DNA of 64,000 bases from JBEKIK01 sp963838495 (GCA_963838495.1 CAWIRC010000001.1:1364001-1428000); one strand, 5' to 3'. Shown: positions 11,295-21,395, counted from the stretch's first letter. Numbers and translations: made by a program. Notes: generated by a model from the letters alone, not told the origin.

Positions 11295-11326
11295 AGCCCC
11301 CGGTGTGTTCAACGGGGGTTAAATAA
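11295..11326. repeat. CCCCCGGTG-family palindrome
   Basis: AGCCCCCGGTGTGTTCAACGGGGGTT followed by AAATAA; imperfect palindrome. The family also occurs at 15326-15470 (three copies), 24219-24247 and 60486-60516. It lies in the short gap before the radical SAM gene. Confidence 0.75.
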
Positions 11327-11348
11327 GTTACCGCCAAATATTATCATT

Positions 11349-12452
11349 ATGTCTCACGGAACATATACACAAGACGATTTCGGCCGCAATCCCTTGATGT
11401 TTTATTACGAGGTCACGCTGGCCTGCGACCTGGTGTGCAAGCACTGCCGGGCGTCGGCCCAGGAACTTGCCGATCCCGATGAATTGAGCACCAGCGAGGC
11501 CAAATCGCTTATCGATCAAGTGGCCGGTTTTCCGCGCCCGCCGATGATGGTCCTAACCGGCGGGGACCCGCTTAAGCGACAAGACCTGTTCGAGCTGATC
11601 CGCCATGCCGTGGGCCGAGGGATCGAGGTCGCGCTTACGCCGTCGGCCACTCCGCTGGCCACGCGCGAGGCGTTCGAGCAGGCCCGCAACGCCGGAGTGC
11701 GCAGCCTGGGCATCAGCCTTGACGGCGCCGATCCCCAAACGCACGACGCCTTCCGCGGCTGGGAAGGCAGCTTCGCCCGAACGATGCAGATGCTGCAAAG
11801 CGCCCGGGACTTGAACTTTGCCGTGCAAATAAATACTACTATCACCCGCCGCAATGTGCATCAAGTTGACGCCATCGCCGAGTTACTCGCCGGCCAGGGG
11901 ATTTCGATGTGGTCGGTTTTTTTCCTTGTCCCGGTGGGCCGCGGAGTGGAAGAAGAGCGGATATCCCCGCCGGAATACGAACAAGTTTTTGAAAAACTCT
12001 GGCGCCACTCGCAGCGTCAGCCTTATGCCGTTAAGACCACCGAGGCCCCGCATTATCGCCGCTTTGTGCTCCAGCACGGCGGCGATCCGCTGGCCGGACG
12101 GCGTGGAACTGAGGACGGCGCCGCGCGGCGCGGGCATCGTGCCCCTTTGGGCGTGGGCGACGGCAAAGGCATCATGTTCGTCAGCCACAAGGGCGAAATT
12201 TATCCGGCCGGTTTCCTGCCGCTATGCTGTGGCCGGCTCCCCAAAGATTCGGTCGTGGAAGTATATCAAAATCACTCGACATTTTTGGCCCTGCGCGATC
12301 CCGACCGTTTCAAAGGCCGCTGTGGCGCCTGCGAATATCGCCGCGTTTGCGGCGGAAGCCGCGCCCGGGCCTATGCCGTAACCGGCGATTTCCTCGCCGC
12401 CGAGCCGGATTGCGTTTATGTTCCCAATTCATGGGACGGAAAAGAAACATAA
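11349..12452 (+). CDS. Radical SAM/SPASM protein
   Basis: 367 residues. The cluster-binding motif is CDLVCKHC, followed by MVLTGGDPL and SLGISLDGADPQTHDAFRG of the SAM-binding barrel. The C-terminal SPASM region has CCGRLP, CGACEYRRVCGGSRARA and AEPDC, supplying cysteines for auxiliary Fe-S clusters. It most resembles the TIGR04053-like group related to AhbD/NirJ heme-modifying enzymes; peptide modification is also possible. Genes on both sides encode secreted proteins of unknown function. I see no short precursor-peptide gene beside it, so a RiPP role is unsupported. Confidence 0.85.
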   Translation: MSHGTYTQDDFGRNPLMFYYEVTLACDLVCKHCRASAQELADPDELSTSEAKSLIDQVAGFPRPPMMVLTGGDPLKRQDLFELIRHAVGRGIEVALTPSATPLATREAFEQARNAGVRSLGISLDGADPQTHDAFRGWEGSFARTMQMLQSARDLNFAVQINTTITRRNVHQVDAIAELLAGQGISMWSVFFLVPVGRGVEEERISPPEYEQVFEKLWRHSQRQPYAVKTTEAPHYRRFVLQHGGDPLAGRRGTEDGAARRGHRAPLGVGDGKGIMFVSHKGEIYPAGFLPLCCGRLPKDSVVEVYQNHSTFLALRDPDRFKGRCGACEYRRVCGGSRARAYAVTGDFLAAEPDCVYVPNSWDGKET

Positions 12453-12455
12453 AAC

Positions 12456-12506
12456 CGCGACCGTTGGTCGCGCGCATTGTCAGCGACCGTTGGTCGCGAC
12501 CGTTGG
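12456..12506. repeat. Tandem GCGACCGTTGGTCGC palindromes
   Basis: Two or three copies of CGCGACCGTTGGTCGCG stand head to tail just after the radical SAM stop. Related units, with CGACCGGCGGTCG, are at about 16343-16363 and 45065-45083. One of the few intact GCGCGC hexamers of the window (12470-12475) is here, outside any gene. Confidence 0.75.
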
Positions 12507-12517
12507 AGAAACGCAAA

Positions 12518-13789
12518 ATGCAGAATGCAGAATGCAAAACTATCCGAAATCTACATTTTGTAATTTGCAATTTGCAATTTGCAATCACTATCTTTACATC
12601 ATGCTTTATCTTAATGCCTGCCGATGTTGTTACGGCCCCGCTTTTCGCCGAGGATCAAAAAAAGGTCATTATCCCCTTCGATTTCGTCTCCCAATTCGAC
12701 GACGGCCGTTATGGCCAGATGATAGGCGATATGATCTGGAAAAAGATCGACGCCGAAGGCGGCTTCATTCTGCCCGAATCGATGCAAGACGTTCGCGATT
12801 ATTGCCAAAGTCATCATGTCCAGCCCTCGCCCGACGATCCGCTGGAAAAAATTATGAAGATCGTCAAAGAGGATTTCGACGCGCAGATCGGCATCTGGGG
12901 CAGCGTGGAGCGGGCCCCGGGAACCGAAGGCGAGATTTACGATATTGTGATTAAGTGCATAGATTTTTCCACCGCACCCGAACCCAAGGTGATATATGAT
13001 ATTAAAGCCCGGACCAAATCGGTCAGCGAAATCCCGCACCTATACGTGAAACAGATGCTCGACGCCCTTTATCACCGCCAGGGTGGCGAATCATCTTCGG
13101 CCGATCCCGTGGCCGAGGCGAATTGGATCAAAAATCCCAACCTGGTCGCAGGCGGCGATTTTCAGACGGGCGCTGGCGGCGTGCCAAAAGGCTGGGAAAG
13201 CGTGGGCGGCCAACAACGCGAACCGCTGGGAAAACTCGTCCAATGGGCGGCCGAGGAAGGCATTCCGCAAAACAAAGTCATCCGCTTCACTTTCGATAAA
13301 GCCGTGGCCGAAGAAGAAGGCGTGATGTATTACAGCGACTATTTTCCCATCCAGGAAGGCGCGAAATATCGCTTCCAATGCCGCTGGAAAACCAACGGGC
13401 CAAGCGCCAAGGTTTTCATTAAATGCTACGACGAAATCGGCACGCCGTACAAAAGCGACTCGGGCAGTCCGGCCGCTTCAACCCAGCGCCGCGAGGTTTA
13501 TAGAAGTCAGCAGAACCTAAACGGGCCGAAAAACGCCTGGAACACCCATACCGAGGATTTCACGCCCGCGCATACCAAGTACTCGCCTAAGTGGGGCCGC
13601 GTGATGCTCTACGCATTCCTAAATCCCGGCGTGGTCGATTTCGACGACGTGATAGTAAAACAGATCATGCCCCCGCCGAAAGATCTGAACAAGGAACCCC
13701 GGCAATCGCTGGGCACGCGGGTGACCGTCAAGGAAATGGAAGAAAACGAGCGCCGCAGCAACGAGGCGAAAAAACAAGAGAAAAAATAA
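12518..13789 (+). CDS. Secreted protein of unknown function with a second repeat-derived signal peptide
   Basis: About 423 residues. The export signal contains ICNLQFAITIFTSCFILM and ends near TAPLFA, sharing CNLQFAITIF with the protein at 10508. The N-terminal half (VIIPFDFVSQFDDGRYGQMI, then DAQIGIWGSVER) resembles domains that build outer-membrane lipoprotein folds such as FlgO/TolB-N, but weakly. The C-terminal half (GGDFQTGAGGVPKGWESVGG, YRFQCRWKTNGPSAKVFIKC, NPGVVDFDDVIV) looks like a carbohydrate-binding jelly roll. The tail is charged (NERRSNEAKKQEKK). The ATG at 12518 is embedded in the repeat AAAATGCAGAATGCAG. Confidence 0.65.
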   Translation: MQNAECKTIRNLHFVICNLQFAITIFTSCFILMPADVVTAPLFAEDQKKVIIPFDFVSQFDDGRYGQMIGDMIWKKIDAEGGFILPESMQDVRDYCQSHHVQPSPDDPLEKIMKIVKEDFDAQIGIWGSVERAPGTEGEIYDIVIKCIDFSTAPEPKVIYDIKARTKSVSEIPHLYVKQMLDALYHRQGGESSSADPVAEANWIKNPNLVAGGDFQTGAGGVPKGWESVGGQQREPLGKLVQWAAEEGIPQNKVIRFTFDKAVAEEEGVMYYSDYFPIQEGAKYRFQCRWKTNGPSAKVFIKCYDEIGTPYKSDSGSPAASTQRREVYRSQQNLNGPKNAWNTHTEDFTPAHTKYSPKWGRVMLYAFLNPGVVDFDDVIVKQIMPPPKDLNKEPRQSLGTRVTVKEMEENERRSNEAKKQEKK

Positions 13790-13999
13790 ACGGTTTATAT
13801 CGGTTGCGCCAAATCTGCGGCTTCGTCAGAACAAATCAGCGTGATCGATTCATTATGAGCCGTCTTCCGGGGCAAGATTTGCGGATTTCCCGTTTGACGC
13901 CCCCCTGGTGCGGGCTAAAGTTGCTAAGACGCAGCGCGAATCGTCCTTTTTCGTCAACACCCGCCGATTCCGCATTAGCGCCGAGGAGTGCCGCGCTTC

Positions 14000-15305
14000 A
14001 TGTCGAGCCGAATATCCGCAACGGATGGGAAAAAAATCCGCGTTCTTCTGATATCCGAGGATGCGGTCGATTCGCGCTGGCTGAAACAACTGCTCGGCCC
14101 TCAGCGGAACTCTCGCAACGGCCGGCAAGGATGCTTCATTGTCCACCGGGCGGATAAAATCGACAGTGCCTTGGAAACTTTGAAACGGCATCACTTTGAA
14201 GCCGCGCTCATCGATTTGGGAATGCCTGCCAAGGACGATCTCGAGCCCGTATCCAAGGTGATGGCCGCCGCCCCGCATTTGCCGCTGGTTGTGCTTGCCG
14301 GGTTCAATAACGAGTGTTTTGCGGTAAAAGCGATACGCTCAGGCGCAAGAGTGCCTGTTCAAGGACTCGTTGGAGGCGCCATTATTGAAGCGGACCATTC
14401 TTCATGCCATCCAAAGGAAGGCCAACGAATCAAAGCTGGCCGGCCATGCCCGGGAGTTGGAAGTCGCCCGCGCCCGACTCGAACGGCAGGCCGCGGAATT
14501 GCAATCGTGCATGGAACGCCTCGACCGGATAAACCATGAATTGGAGGATTTTGCCTATATCGCCTCGCACGACCTGAAAGAGCCGCTGCGGGGCATCAGT
14601 TCGTATTGTGAAATCCTTTTGGAGGACTACCGGCACAAACTCGACGCTGACGGCAAACGCCGGCTGAACACCGCCATCCATCTCTGCGACCGCACGGAGA
14701 ACCTGATCGACGACCTGCTGACATATTGCCGGGTGGGGTGTAAAGCGGCCGTGAAAACCCGGGTGAATCTCAATGCGGTAATCGCCAATTTATTGAAAAT
14801 GCTCCGGCCCTCGATCGAGCGCCGCAACGCATTGGTGCGCATTACCGGGCCGCTGCCTCCCGTGGTTGGCAACGCCACGCTGATCGGCATGGTGTTCAGC
14901 AATTTGATTTCCAACTCCTTGAAGTTTAACGAGAGCCGCCGGCCGCACGTGGAAATCGGCTCCGCGCCGACGGATCCCGCCACGTTCTATGTCAAAGACA
15001 ACGGCATCGGCATCGCCAGCGAACATCACGAGGCGATTTTCACAATCTTCCGCCGCCTGCACAGCCGGAAAAAATACGAAGGAACCGGCGCGGGCTTGAC
15101 CATCGTCCGCAAGATCGTCGAACTGCACGGCGGACGCATCTGGCTGGAATCGGCCGTCGGCCAGGGAACGTCGTTCTATTTCACGTTGGGTCAACGCGCT
15201 AAAACCGGCGACCAATTGCACCAGCTCCGCCCGCCGCATTGGACCGAGCGGAATCATGTCCAGCGACTTGCCGGCCGCACGCGCATCAAACAAACCATGC
15301 CCTGA
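14000..15305 (+). CDS. Receiver domain-histidine kinase, internal frameshift
   Basis: The N-terminal receiver domain has IRVLLISEDAVDSRW, the phosphoacceptor region FEAALIDLGMPAKDD and LPLVVLAGF. After a helical linker comes a HisKA/HATPase kinase: H-box DFAYIASHDLKEPLRG, N-box FSNLISNSLKFNE, G1 DNGIGIA, G2 GTGAGLTIVRKIVELHGG. The two halves are in different frames. Near 14343-14346, expected SGAQECLFKD is restored if GCGC is read as GCGCGC (2-bp loss). The last ~30 residues after the kinase fold look like read-through sequence. It is a cytoplasmic hybrid kinase with no visible partner regulator. GAGGAG lies 11 bases before the ATG. Confidence 0.82.
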
Positions 15306-15325
15306 GAACGCGGTCGAGCAATATA

Positions 15326-15470
15326 TTTAGCCCCCGGTGAATACACCGTGTCCCGGCATCCAGAAATCATTTAGCCCCCGGTGAATACACCGGGTGCCGG
15401 GGTGGAATCGCCAATAGAACTTTTTTAGCTGCGCAACGTTTGCCCCCCGTGTATTCACGGGGGGCTAAAT
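15326..15470. repeat. Three CCCCCGGTG-family palindromes
   Basis: Units at 15326-15350, 15370-15394 and, inverted, 15441-15470 (CCCCCCGTGTATTCACGGGGGGC). The first two are TTTAGCCCCCGGTGAATACACC plus variable ends. They fill the gap between convergent genes; I see nothing else there. Confidence 0.8.
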
Positions 15471-15513
15471 AATAGTAATTATAACTGGTGCGTTTCACGC
15501 ACACTGCAAAGTC

Positions 15514-16306
15514 TTATTTTTCACCCATCAGCTTGGCGATCGTCGGTTCCACGGCCTCGGCCCAGATTTCATACCCTTTGGCGTTGGGATGCAGCAGGTC
15601 GGGCATGATGTCTTTCGATAGTTTGTGGTCCGAATCCAGGAACTTGTCGTTGATGTCAAGGTAAAAAATCATTTTATCGTCGGCCAGCTTGGCGACGATT
15701 TCGTTGGCCTTCATGTTCGTTTGCCGTTTGGCGTCCTGATCATCCTCGCCGCGGGGAAATATGCCCAACACAAGTATTTTAGTCTGCGGCAGTTTTTCTC
15801 GGAGCTTTTCCACTATCGCTTTCACGCCCGCCGCCACATCTTCGGGAGATTGCATGGGCTTGGCGCCGGCGTTGTTCGTGCCGATCATGAGCATCGCCAG
15901 CTTGGGCGAGATGCCGTCGATATTGCCGTTTTCCAGGCGCCACAGGACGTGCTGTGTTTGATCGCCGCTGATGCCGAGATTCACCGCGTTGCGGTCCTTG
16001 TAATATTTATCCCAAACCTCTTTGCCCTTCGTTTCCCAGCCCTGGGTGATGGAATCGCCGATTATAAGCAAATCGACGTTGCCTTGCTTGACACGCTCGT
16101 TCATGGCCTTGTGGCGTTTTTGCCAACTCGAGGCGGGCCTGGATACCGGAGTCACCGACGCCGGTTTTGCCTGTTCGGCTGTTACAGTCTGCTGCGTATC
16201 GTTTGTAGCGGTCGCCTGCTGAGCGCGCGACAAATGCCATGGCAGAAAGATAAATAGTTGAAATAATCAGCAAAAACGGCAACAAACTCAAACGCATCTT
16301 TCGCAT
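15514..16306 (-). CDS. SGNH/GDSL-family hydrolase, frameshift within the signal peptide
   Basis: Secreted esterase or acetylhydrolase of the SGNH fold. Block I is IIGDSITQGW (nucleophile Ser), block II NLGISGDQT, block III MIGTNNAG, block V DLLHPNAKGY (Asp/His pair). Such enzymes in this phylum often act as platelet-activating-factor-acetylhydrolase-like or carbohydrate esterases. The signal peptide MRKMRLSLLPFLLIIST starts at 16306 with GGAG eight bases upstream, but in another frame from the catalytic part. Adding GC to the GCGCGC at 16223-16228 gives FVARAQQA, a good cleavage site, so a 2-bp loss is likely. Confidence 0.88.
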
Positions 16307-16375
16307 GTCACTTTCTCCAAAACAGGGTGTTATAAATCACAAAGCCGCGACCGGCGGTCGCGTCTGTCGGCCTAA

Positions 16376-17560
16376 TTAATACATTTCCTCCAGGATAACA
16401 GTTAATTCCTCGTCGGAAAGCTCGCGGGGATTGCCGCTCATGCTGCTCCCGCGCGAGCTTTTCACCAGGTCGGGAATCTGCTCGCGCCGCACGCCCAACG
16501 CCGACAATCGTCGCGGTATGCCGATGCGATGGCAAATGTTTTCGATCTCGCGGATCAGGACCTCAACCGCATCCTGCCGCGGATTCGCCTTCCCCCGGCT
16601 GAACAGCAAATTGCTCAAAAAGGCCAATTCATCGGCACATACCTGGCTGTTGATTCTCAGTGCTACCGGCAGCATCAACGCGCAGGCCAGCCCGTGCGGC
16701 ACGCGGCAATGTATTCCCAGCGCAGGGGCCACGCCGTGGGCCATTCCCAAGCCGGAATTGGCCAACGCCATGCCCGAAAGCAAGGCCGCATGCGACATCG
16801 CCTCGCGCACCGGCCGTGAATCGGGTTTTTCCACCGCCTCGGCAATGGCCGGAATCGCCAATTGCAGGCCCTCAACGGCCAAGGCGCGGGGAATGGGCCG
16901 GGCCTTTCGCGTTATGTAACTCTCGAATAGTTGCGTGATCGCGTCCATGCCGCTGGCCGCCGTGACTTGGACCGGAACGCTGACGCTCAACTCCGGATCT
17001 ACAAGTGCGATTCGCGGCATCAGCCGGTCGTCGCGCAGGCTCTTTTTGAAAGGCGGATCGTACGACGAGATCACGGCGTTTTTGGTGGCCTCCGCGCCGG
17101 TGCCGGCAGTGGTAGGCATGGCCAGCACGGGCAAGGGCGGATTTTCGATCTTAAAGCCCCGGCCCACGTTTTCCAGGTAATCGGCAACGGTCGGGCTTTG
17201 GCAGTTTACGGCCATGGCCCCGGCCGCCTTGGCCAGGTCAATGGCCGCCCCGCCGCCGATGGCCAGCATAAAATCGCCGCTTGCCGGTTTTTCAAGGCGA
17301 AGACGCTCTGACAGCCGGTCTACGTCTTGCACTTCAGGCTCGTGCGGTATTTTGGCCGCCGGTATTAATTCGATTCCTTCTGCGTGCAAGGCATCGCCGA
17401 TTTCAGTTAAAAAGGGTTTCCCCACTTCCTCCGGCAAACCGGAAACCAGGAATGCCCGCCTGCCGAGCGACCGCCCCAGCACACCGACCTCCTTGCGCCG
17501 GCCCCAACCAAAGACGATCTTTGCCGGGGCCAGAAATTCGTAGCTTTGCACTGGGGACAT
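16376..17560 (-). CDS. Iron-containing alcohol dehydrogenase
   Basis: 394 residues, full length for the family. Nucleotide binding by AIGGGAAIDLAKAAG; TTAGTGAEATKNAVI; metal-site region ASGMDAITQLFESYI, GMALANSGLGMAHGVAPALG and HCRVPHGLACAL with the expected His ligands. These NAD(P)-dependent enzymes reduce aldehydes or oxidise alcohols and diols; the substrate cannot be told. Monocistronic, separated from the SGNH gene by a GCGACC-type palindrome. The first codon is ATG; the stop is at 16376. Confidence 0.92.
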   Translation of the reverse strand: MSPVQSYEFLAPAKIVFGWGRRKEVGVLGRSLGRRAFLVSGLPEEVGKPFLTEIGDALHAEGIELIPAAKIPHEPEVQDVDRLSERLRLEKPASGDFMLAIGGGAAIDLAKAAGAMAVNCQSPTVADYLENVGRGFKIENPPLPVLAMPTTAGTGAEATKNAVISSYDPPFKKSLRDDRLMPRIALVDPELSVSVPVQVTAASGMDAITQLFESYITRKARPIPRALAVEGLQLAIPAIAEAVEKPDSRPVREAMSHAALLSGMALANSGLGMAHGVAPALGIHCRVPHGLACALMLPVALRINSQVCADELAFLSNLLFSRGKANPRQDAVEVLIREIENICHRIGIPRRLSALGVRREQIPDLVKSSRGSSMSGNPRELSDEELTVILEEMY

Positions 17561-17640
17561 TATGTTTTCCCGATATAATAAATATGATTATTAAATAGGA
17601 AACATATTTTAACCTAATTATTCCCCGCCGGGCAACCGTC

Positions 17641-18036
17641 ATGGACAAAGACACAAGACGCAATTTCGACAAGCAACTGGAACGCGTACTGGCCGAAATG
17701 CCGCCTTTGGTCCACGAATTGCTGGATAAAATCCCCCTGCACGTCGAAGATTATCCATCCGCCAAAGTGATGCAAGAAATGGGCTTGCAATACCGCGACG
17801 AATTATGCGGGCTGTATACAGGAATACCCATAGACGAACAAAGCATCACCCATTCCGCCCAATTGCCCGACGTGGTGACGATCTATCGCGAAGGCATCTG
17901 GTCGATGGCGGCCGATGACCGGGGCCACGTGACCCCCAAACGGCTCCGCCGCGAAATCCGCGCCACCATCCTCCACGAACTTGCCCACCATCACGGGCTT
18001 ACGGAAGAGGAACTCGACGAGCTGGGATATGGATAA
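17641..18036 (+). CDS. Small zincin-like metallopeptidase
   Basis: 131 residues. The C-terminus has TILHELAHHHGLTEEELDELGYG, the HExxH-type zinc motif of the Zincin_1 (PF06262-like) family. The middle has the typical acidic block GLYTGIPI and the DVVTIYREGI strand. Function of these short peptidases is not established. It is convergent with the hicBA pair. Confidence 0.85.
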   Translation: MDKDTRRNFDKQLERVLAEMPPLVHELLDKIPLHVEDYPSAKVMQEMGLQYRDELCGLYTGIPIDEQSITHSAQLPDVVTIYREGIWSMAADDRGHVTPKRLRREIRATILHELAHHHGLTEEELDELGYG

Positions 18037-18057
18037 AGTATTATTCAATCACACGAT

Positions 18058-18285
18058 TTACAACAACTTTAAGAAATCATCCACGCTGAGTTTGGCCTGT
18101 TTAATGATATGGGCCAGAGTCGAGCGAAGTATCGGGCGGTGCGCCGGAACCGTCAATTTCAATGTTTCGCTGGATGTTCTTTTCTGAAGCCGAATGTGAC
18201 TCCCTCTTTGACGTACGATAATCCAACCCGAACGCTGTAGTGCGCGGACGACTTGTTCGTAAGCCAGGCTCGGCACTTTGGTCAT
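18058..18285 (-). CDS. hicA: HicA-type mRNA interferase toxin
   Basis: 75 residues. A small double-stranded RNA-binding-like fold with the conserved GWIIVRQRGSHIRLQ, where the His is catalytic, and the terminal LAHIIKQAKLSVDDFLKLL. It would cleave mRNA when released from HicB. The start overlaps the hicB stop by 4 bp, so the pair is translationally coupled, with the antitoxin first. This order is the common alternative to hicA-hicB. Confidence 0.9.
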   Translation of the reverse strand: MTKVPSLAYEQVVRALQRSGWIIVRQRGSHIRLQKRTSSETLKLTVPAHRPILRSTLAHIIKQAKLSVDDFLKLL

Positions 18286-18485
18286 AAGCTGATTTCAACT
18301 AGCTCGCAACTTGATTTCATGCCTAGATCGTCTTCAACAGGTTCGAGATAAAGTTCAATGGCTTCGCGGATGTTTTTCAGAGCCTCCTCACGTGTTCCGC
18401 CTTCACTGATGCAGCCAGGCAGACTTGGTACGGTGACCGTATACCCGCCTTCTTCGCTGGGTTCCAGAACAACTCGGATTCGCAT
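18282..18485 (-). CDS. hicB: HicB-type antitoxin
   Basis: 67 residues. The partial RNase H-like fold is shown by EEGGYTVTVPSLPGCISEGGTREEALKNIREAIELYLE, the classic HicB signature. It lacks the C-terminal DNA-binding domain of longer HicB proteins, so operon autoregulation would need another factor. It is the first gene of the pair and sits in an AT-rich upstream region. Confidence 0.9.
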   Translation of the reverse strand: MRIRVVLEPSEEGGYTVTVPSLPGCISEGGTREEALKNIREAIELYLEPVEDDLGMKSSCELVEISL

Positions 18486-18602
18486 GGATTTGTCCTTAAT
18501 TTACTAATTAATGATTGTTTAACACTTTGACATCCGCACAATGCAATTCTATCTTATTTATAATATGTTGGTCAATCTTTTCTCCGGCGAAAAATTAACT
18601 TT

Positions 18603-19349
18603 TCAACTTCCGCCGATGCTCCGCCCGCCATCCACCGGCAGGCAGATGCCGGTTACATAATCGTTCTCGGCCAGAAAAAGTGCCGCATGAGCGATGTTTT
18701 CCGGCCGGCCGACGCGTTTTAAGAGCGTGCCGGCAATCGCCCCTTTCACTTCATGTTCGGAAAGATCATCGGGCAGCATGACCGGTCCGGGCAAAATGCA
18801 ATTCACCCGCACCGCCGGATTGCGCCTGGCAAGCTCCACGGCAAAAGTCCGGGTCATTGCGGGTATTGCGCCTTTGCTGGGAAAGTATGCGGCATAATTG
18901 GGGTATGGGCGCTCGATGGCCCAATCGCCGATGGTCACGATCGATCCGCCTTCCGGCTGCTTTACCATGATCAGTCCCGCCCGCCGGCAGCAGAGAAACG
19001 TGCCCAGGGTGTTGATCTCGAAATGCCTAAGCACGTCGGCGGCGGTAATTTCTTCAAGCGGCTTCGATTGCCAGATGGCAGCGGCCGTGACCAGCACGTC
19101 CAAGCGGCCGAAATCGTTCTCGACTTGCTCGAACATCCGATCGACCTCGTCCTCCTTGGCCACGTTGGCCTGGTAAGCCTCGGCGCGTGCTCCTGCCTTC
19201 CGCATCAGCGAAACGCTATGCCGGGCGTCATCGGCCGACCGGTTGTAATGCAAGGCCACGGCGTATCCGCGGGCAGCAAAGGCCTCGGCAACCGCGTTGC
19301 CTACCCTCCGCTTCCCGCTGCCGGTAATCAGGGCGAATTTTTCGTTCAT
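18603..19349 (-). CDS. SDR-family oxidoreductase, pteridine-reductase-like
   Basis: Rossmann-fold short-chain reductase. The cofactor loop ALITGSGKRRVGNAVAEAF with Arg residues, followed by ALHYNRSADDA, matches FolM/PTR1-type NADPH-dependent pteridine reductases. The active-site segment is NYAAYFPSKGAIPAMT, so Tyr and Lys are spaced by the usual three residues. FolM-like enzymes reduce dihydrofolate or dihydrobiopterin; the substrate is inferred only. I start at the ATG at 19349, which overlaps the rmlD stop as ATGA and has GGAGGAA upstream. It ends with a typical SDR C-terminus (LPVDGGRSIGG). Confidence 0.87.
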   Translation of the reverse strand: MNEKFALITGSGKRRVGNAVAEAFAARGYAVALHYNRSADDARHSVSLMRKAGARAEAYQANVAKEDEVDRMFEQVENDFGRLDVLVTAAAIWQSKPLEEITAADVLRHFEINTLGTFLCCRRAGLIMVKQPEGGSIVTIGDWAIERPYPNYAAYFPSKGAIPAMTRTFAVELARRNPAVRVNCILPGPVMLPDDLSEHEVKGAIAGTLLKRVGRPENIAHAALFLAENDYVTGICLPVDGGRSIGGS

Positions 19350-20299
19350 GACTGCAATTTCCTCCATTCTGCGAAATATTCTTCCAAGGCGGTCTTCCAG
19401 TCAGGCATTATCGGCCCGCCCAGGCGGTGATAGGCCGCCGTGTCCAGCACGCTGTAACTCGGCCGCGCGGCCGGGGCGGCATATTCGGCGGTTGTGATCG
19501 GTTTCACCAAAACATTCAAGCCCGCCTGCTTGAATATCTCCACCGCGAAATCATACCAGGTTGTCTCGCCCATGTTGGTTACATGATAGATTCCCCAAGG
19601 CGCAGGCTTGGTATCCATAATCCCGGCAAGAAATAAGACAGCCCGGGCGACATGCGGCACATAACTGGGCGTGCAATGCTGATCGGCCACTACCCGGATT
19701 TCAGACTGCGATTTCCCCAAACCAAGCATGGTTCTGACAAAATTGTGCGTCCGGTTGTCGCTTGCCCGGGCGTACAACCCGCAGGTCCGCACGATAATAT
19801 GTTTTTCCCACTTTGCGGCGGCACATTCGCCGGCAAGTTTAGTCCGGGCGTAAACGCTTTGCGGCGCCGGCGTGTCGTCTTCCCGGTATGGACGATTAAA
19901 TTGCGAACCCTGAACTCCGAACCCTGAATCCTGAACCACGAACTCTTGTGGGACGACTTTCAAAGTCGTCCTACCCTGAACCCTATCCCCGCCGAAAACG
20001 TAATCTGTGCCGATCTGCACCAGCGGGCAATCGAGTTTTCGGCAGGCGGCCGCCAAATTTTCCACGGCCGCGGCATTCACGGCATGGGCCAGTTCGGGTT
20101 CCTTCTCGGCCTTGTCAACCTGGGTATATGCGGCGCAATTGATAATTACATCGGGCTGCAGCGGTGGGAGTGTTTCCAAAACGGCCTTACCATCGGTAAG
20201 ATCGAGAGCATCGATATCAAGCGGAATTGCCTGTGGGCCGATTTGCCGGCACAATTCTCCGCCCAATTGTCCCAAAGCTCCCGTAACCGCGATTTTCAT
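19346..20299 (-). CDS. rfbD: dTDP-4-dehydrorhamnose reductase with a repeat-encoded insertion
   Basis: RmlD, the last step of dTDP-L-rhamnose synthesis. N-terminal MKIAVTGALGQLGGEL, then DVIINCAAYTQVDKAE, the LVQIGTDYVFGG strand and SVYARTKLAGE with the catalytic Tyr and Lys. Between VFGGD and NRPYRED there are about 28 extra residues. They are encoded by a run of GGGTTCA-type heptamers plus the 27-bp palindrome at 19948-19974, both common between genes here. The frame stays open through it. It may be tolerated as a surface loop near the substrate lid. Downstream SDR gene overlaps by 4 bp. No rfbA, B or C in the window. Confidence 0.92.
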   Translation of the reverse strand: MKIAVTGALGQLGGELCRQIGPQAIPLDIDALDLTDGKAVLETLPPLQPDVIINCAAYTQVDKAEKEPELAHAVNAAAVENLAAACRKLDCPLVQIGTDYVFGGDRVQGRTTLKVVPQEFVVQDSGFGVQGSQFNRPYREDDTPAPQSVYARTKLAGECAAAKWEKHIIVRTCGLYARASDNRTHNFVRTMLGLGKSQSEIRVVADQHCTPSYVPHVARAVLFLAGIMDTKPAPWGIYHVTNMGETTWYDFAVEIFKQAGLNVLVKPITTAEYAAPAARPSYSVLDTAAYHRLGGPIMPDWKTALEEYFAEWRKLQS

Positions 20300-20385
20300 A
20301 TTCTTTCACCGCATTGTGATATCTAGGTTTTCGGTTATATTTTACCTGGGATTGACCACAAGGGAATATCTATAAGGAATTTGAC

Positions 20386-21376
<991 letters not shown>

Positions 21377-21395
21377 TATGGACATTATTTTTATG

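Noticed and set aside
11349..12452. RiPP biosynthesis cluster around the SPASM enzyme
   Set aside because: I found no short precursor gene, leader-binding domain or dedicated transporter near it.
14330..14360. Programmed frameshift in the receiver-kinase gene
   Set aside because: No slippery heptamer or downstream pseudoknot is evident. The same GCGC-linked loss occurs in unrelated genes, which points to a common technical or mutational cause.
18058..18485. hicBA as part of a larger defence island
   Set aside because: Neighbours are housekeeping-type genes (metallopeptidase, SDR, rfbD); no other defence gene is seen nearby.
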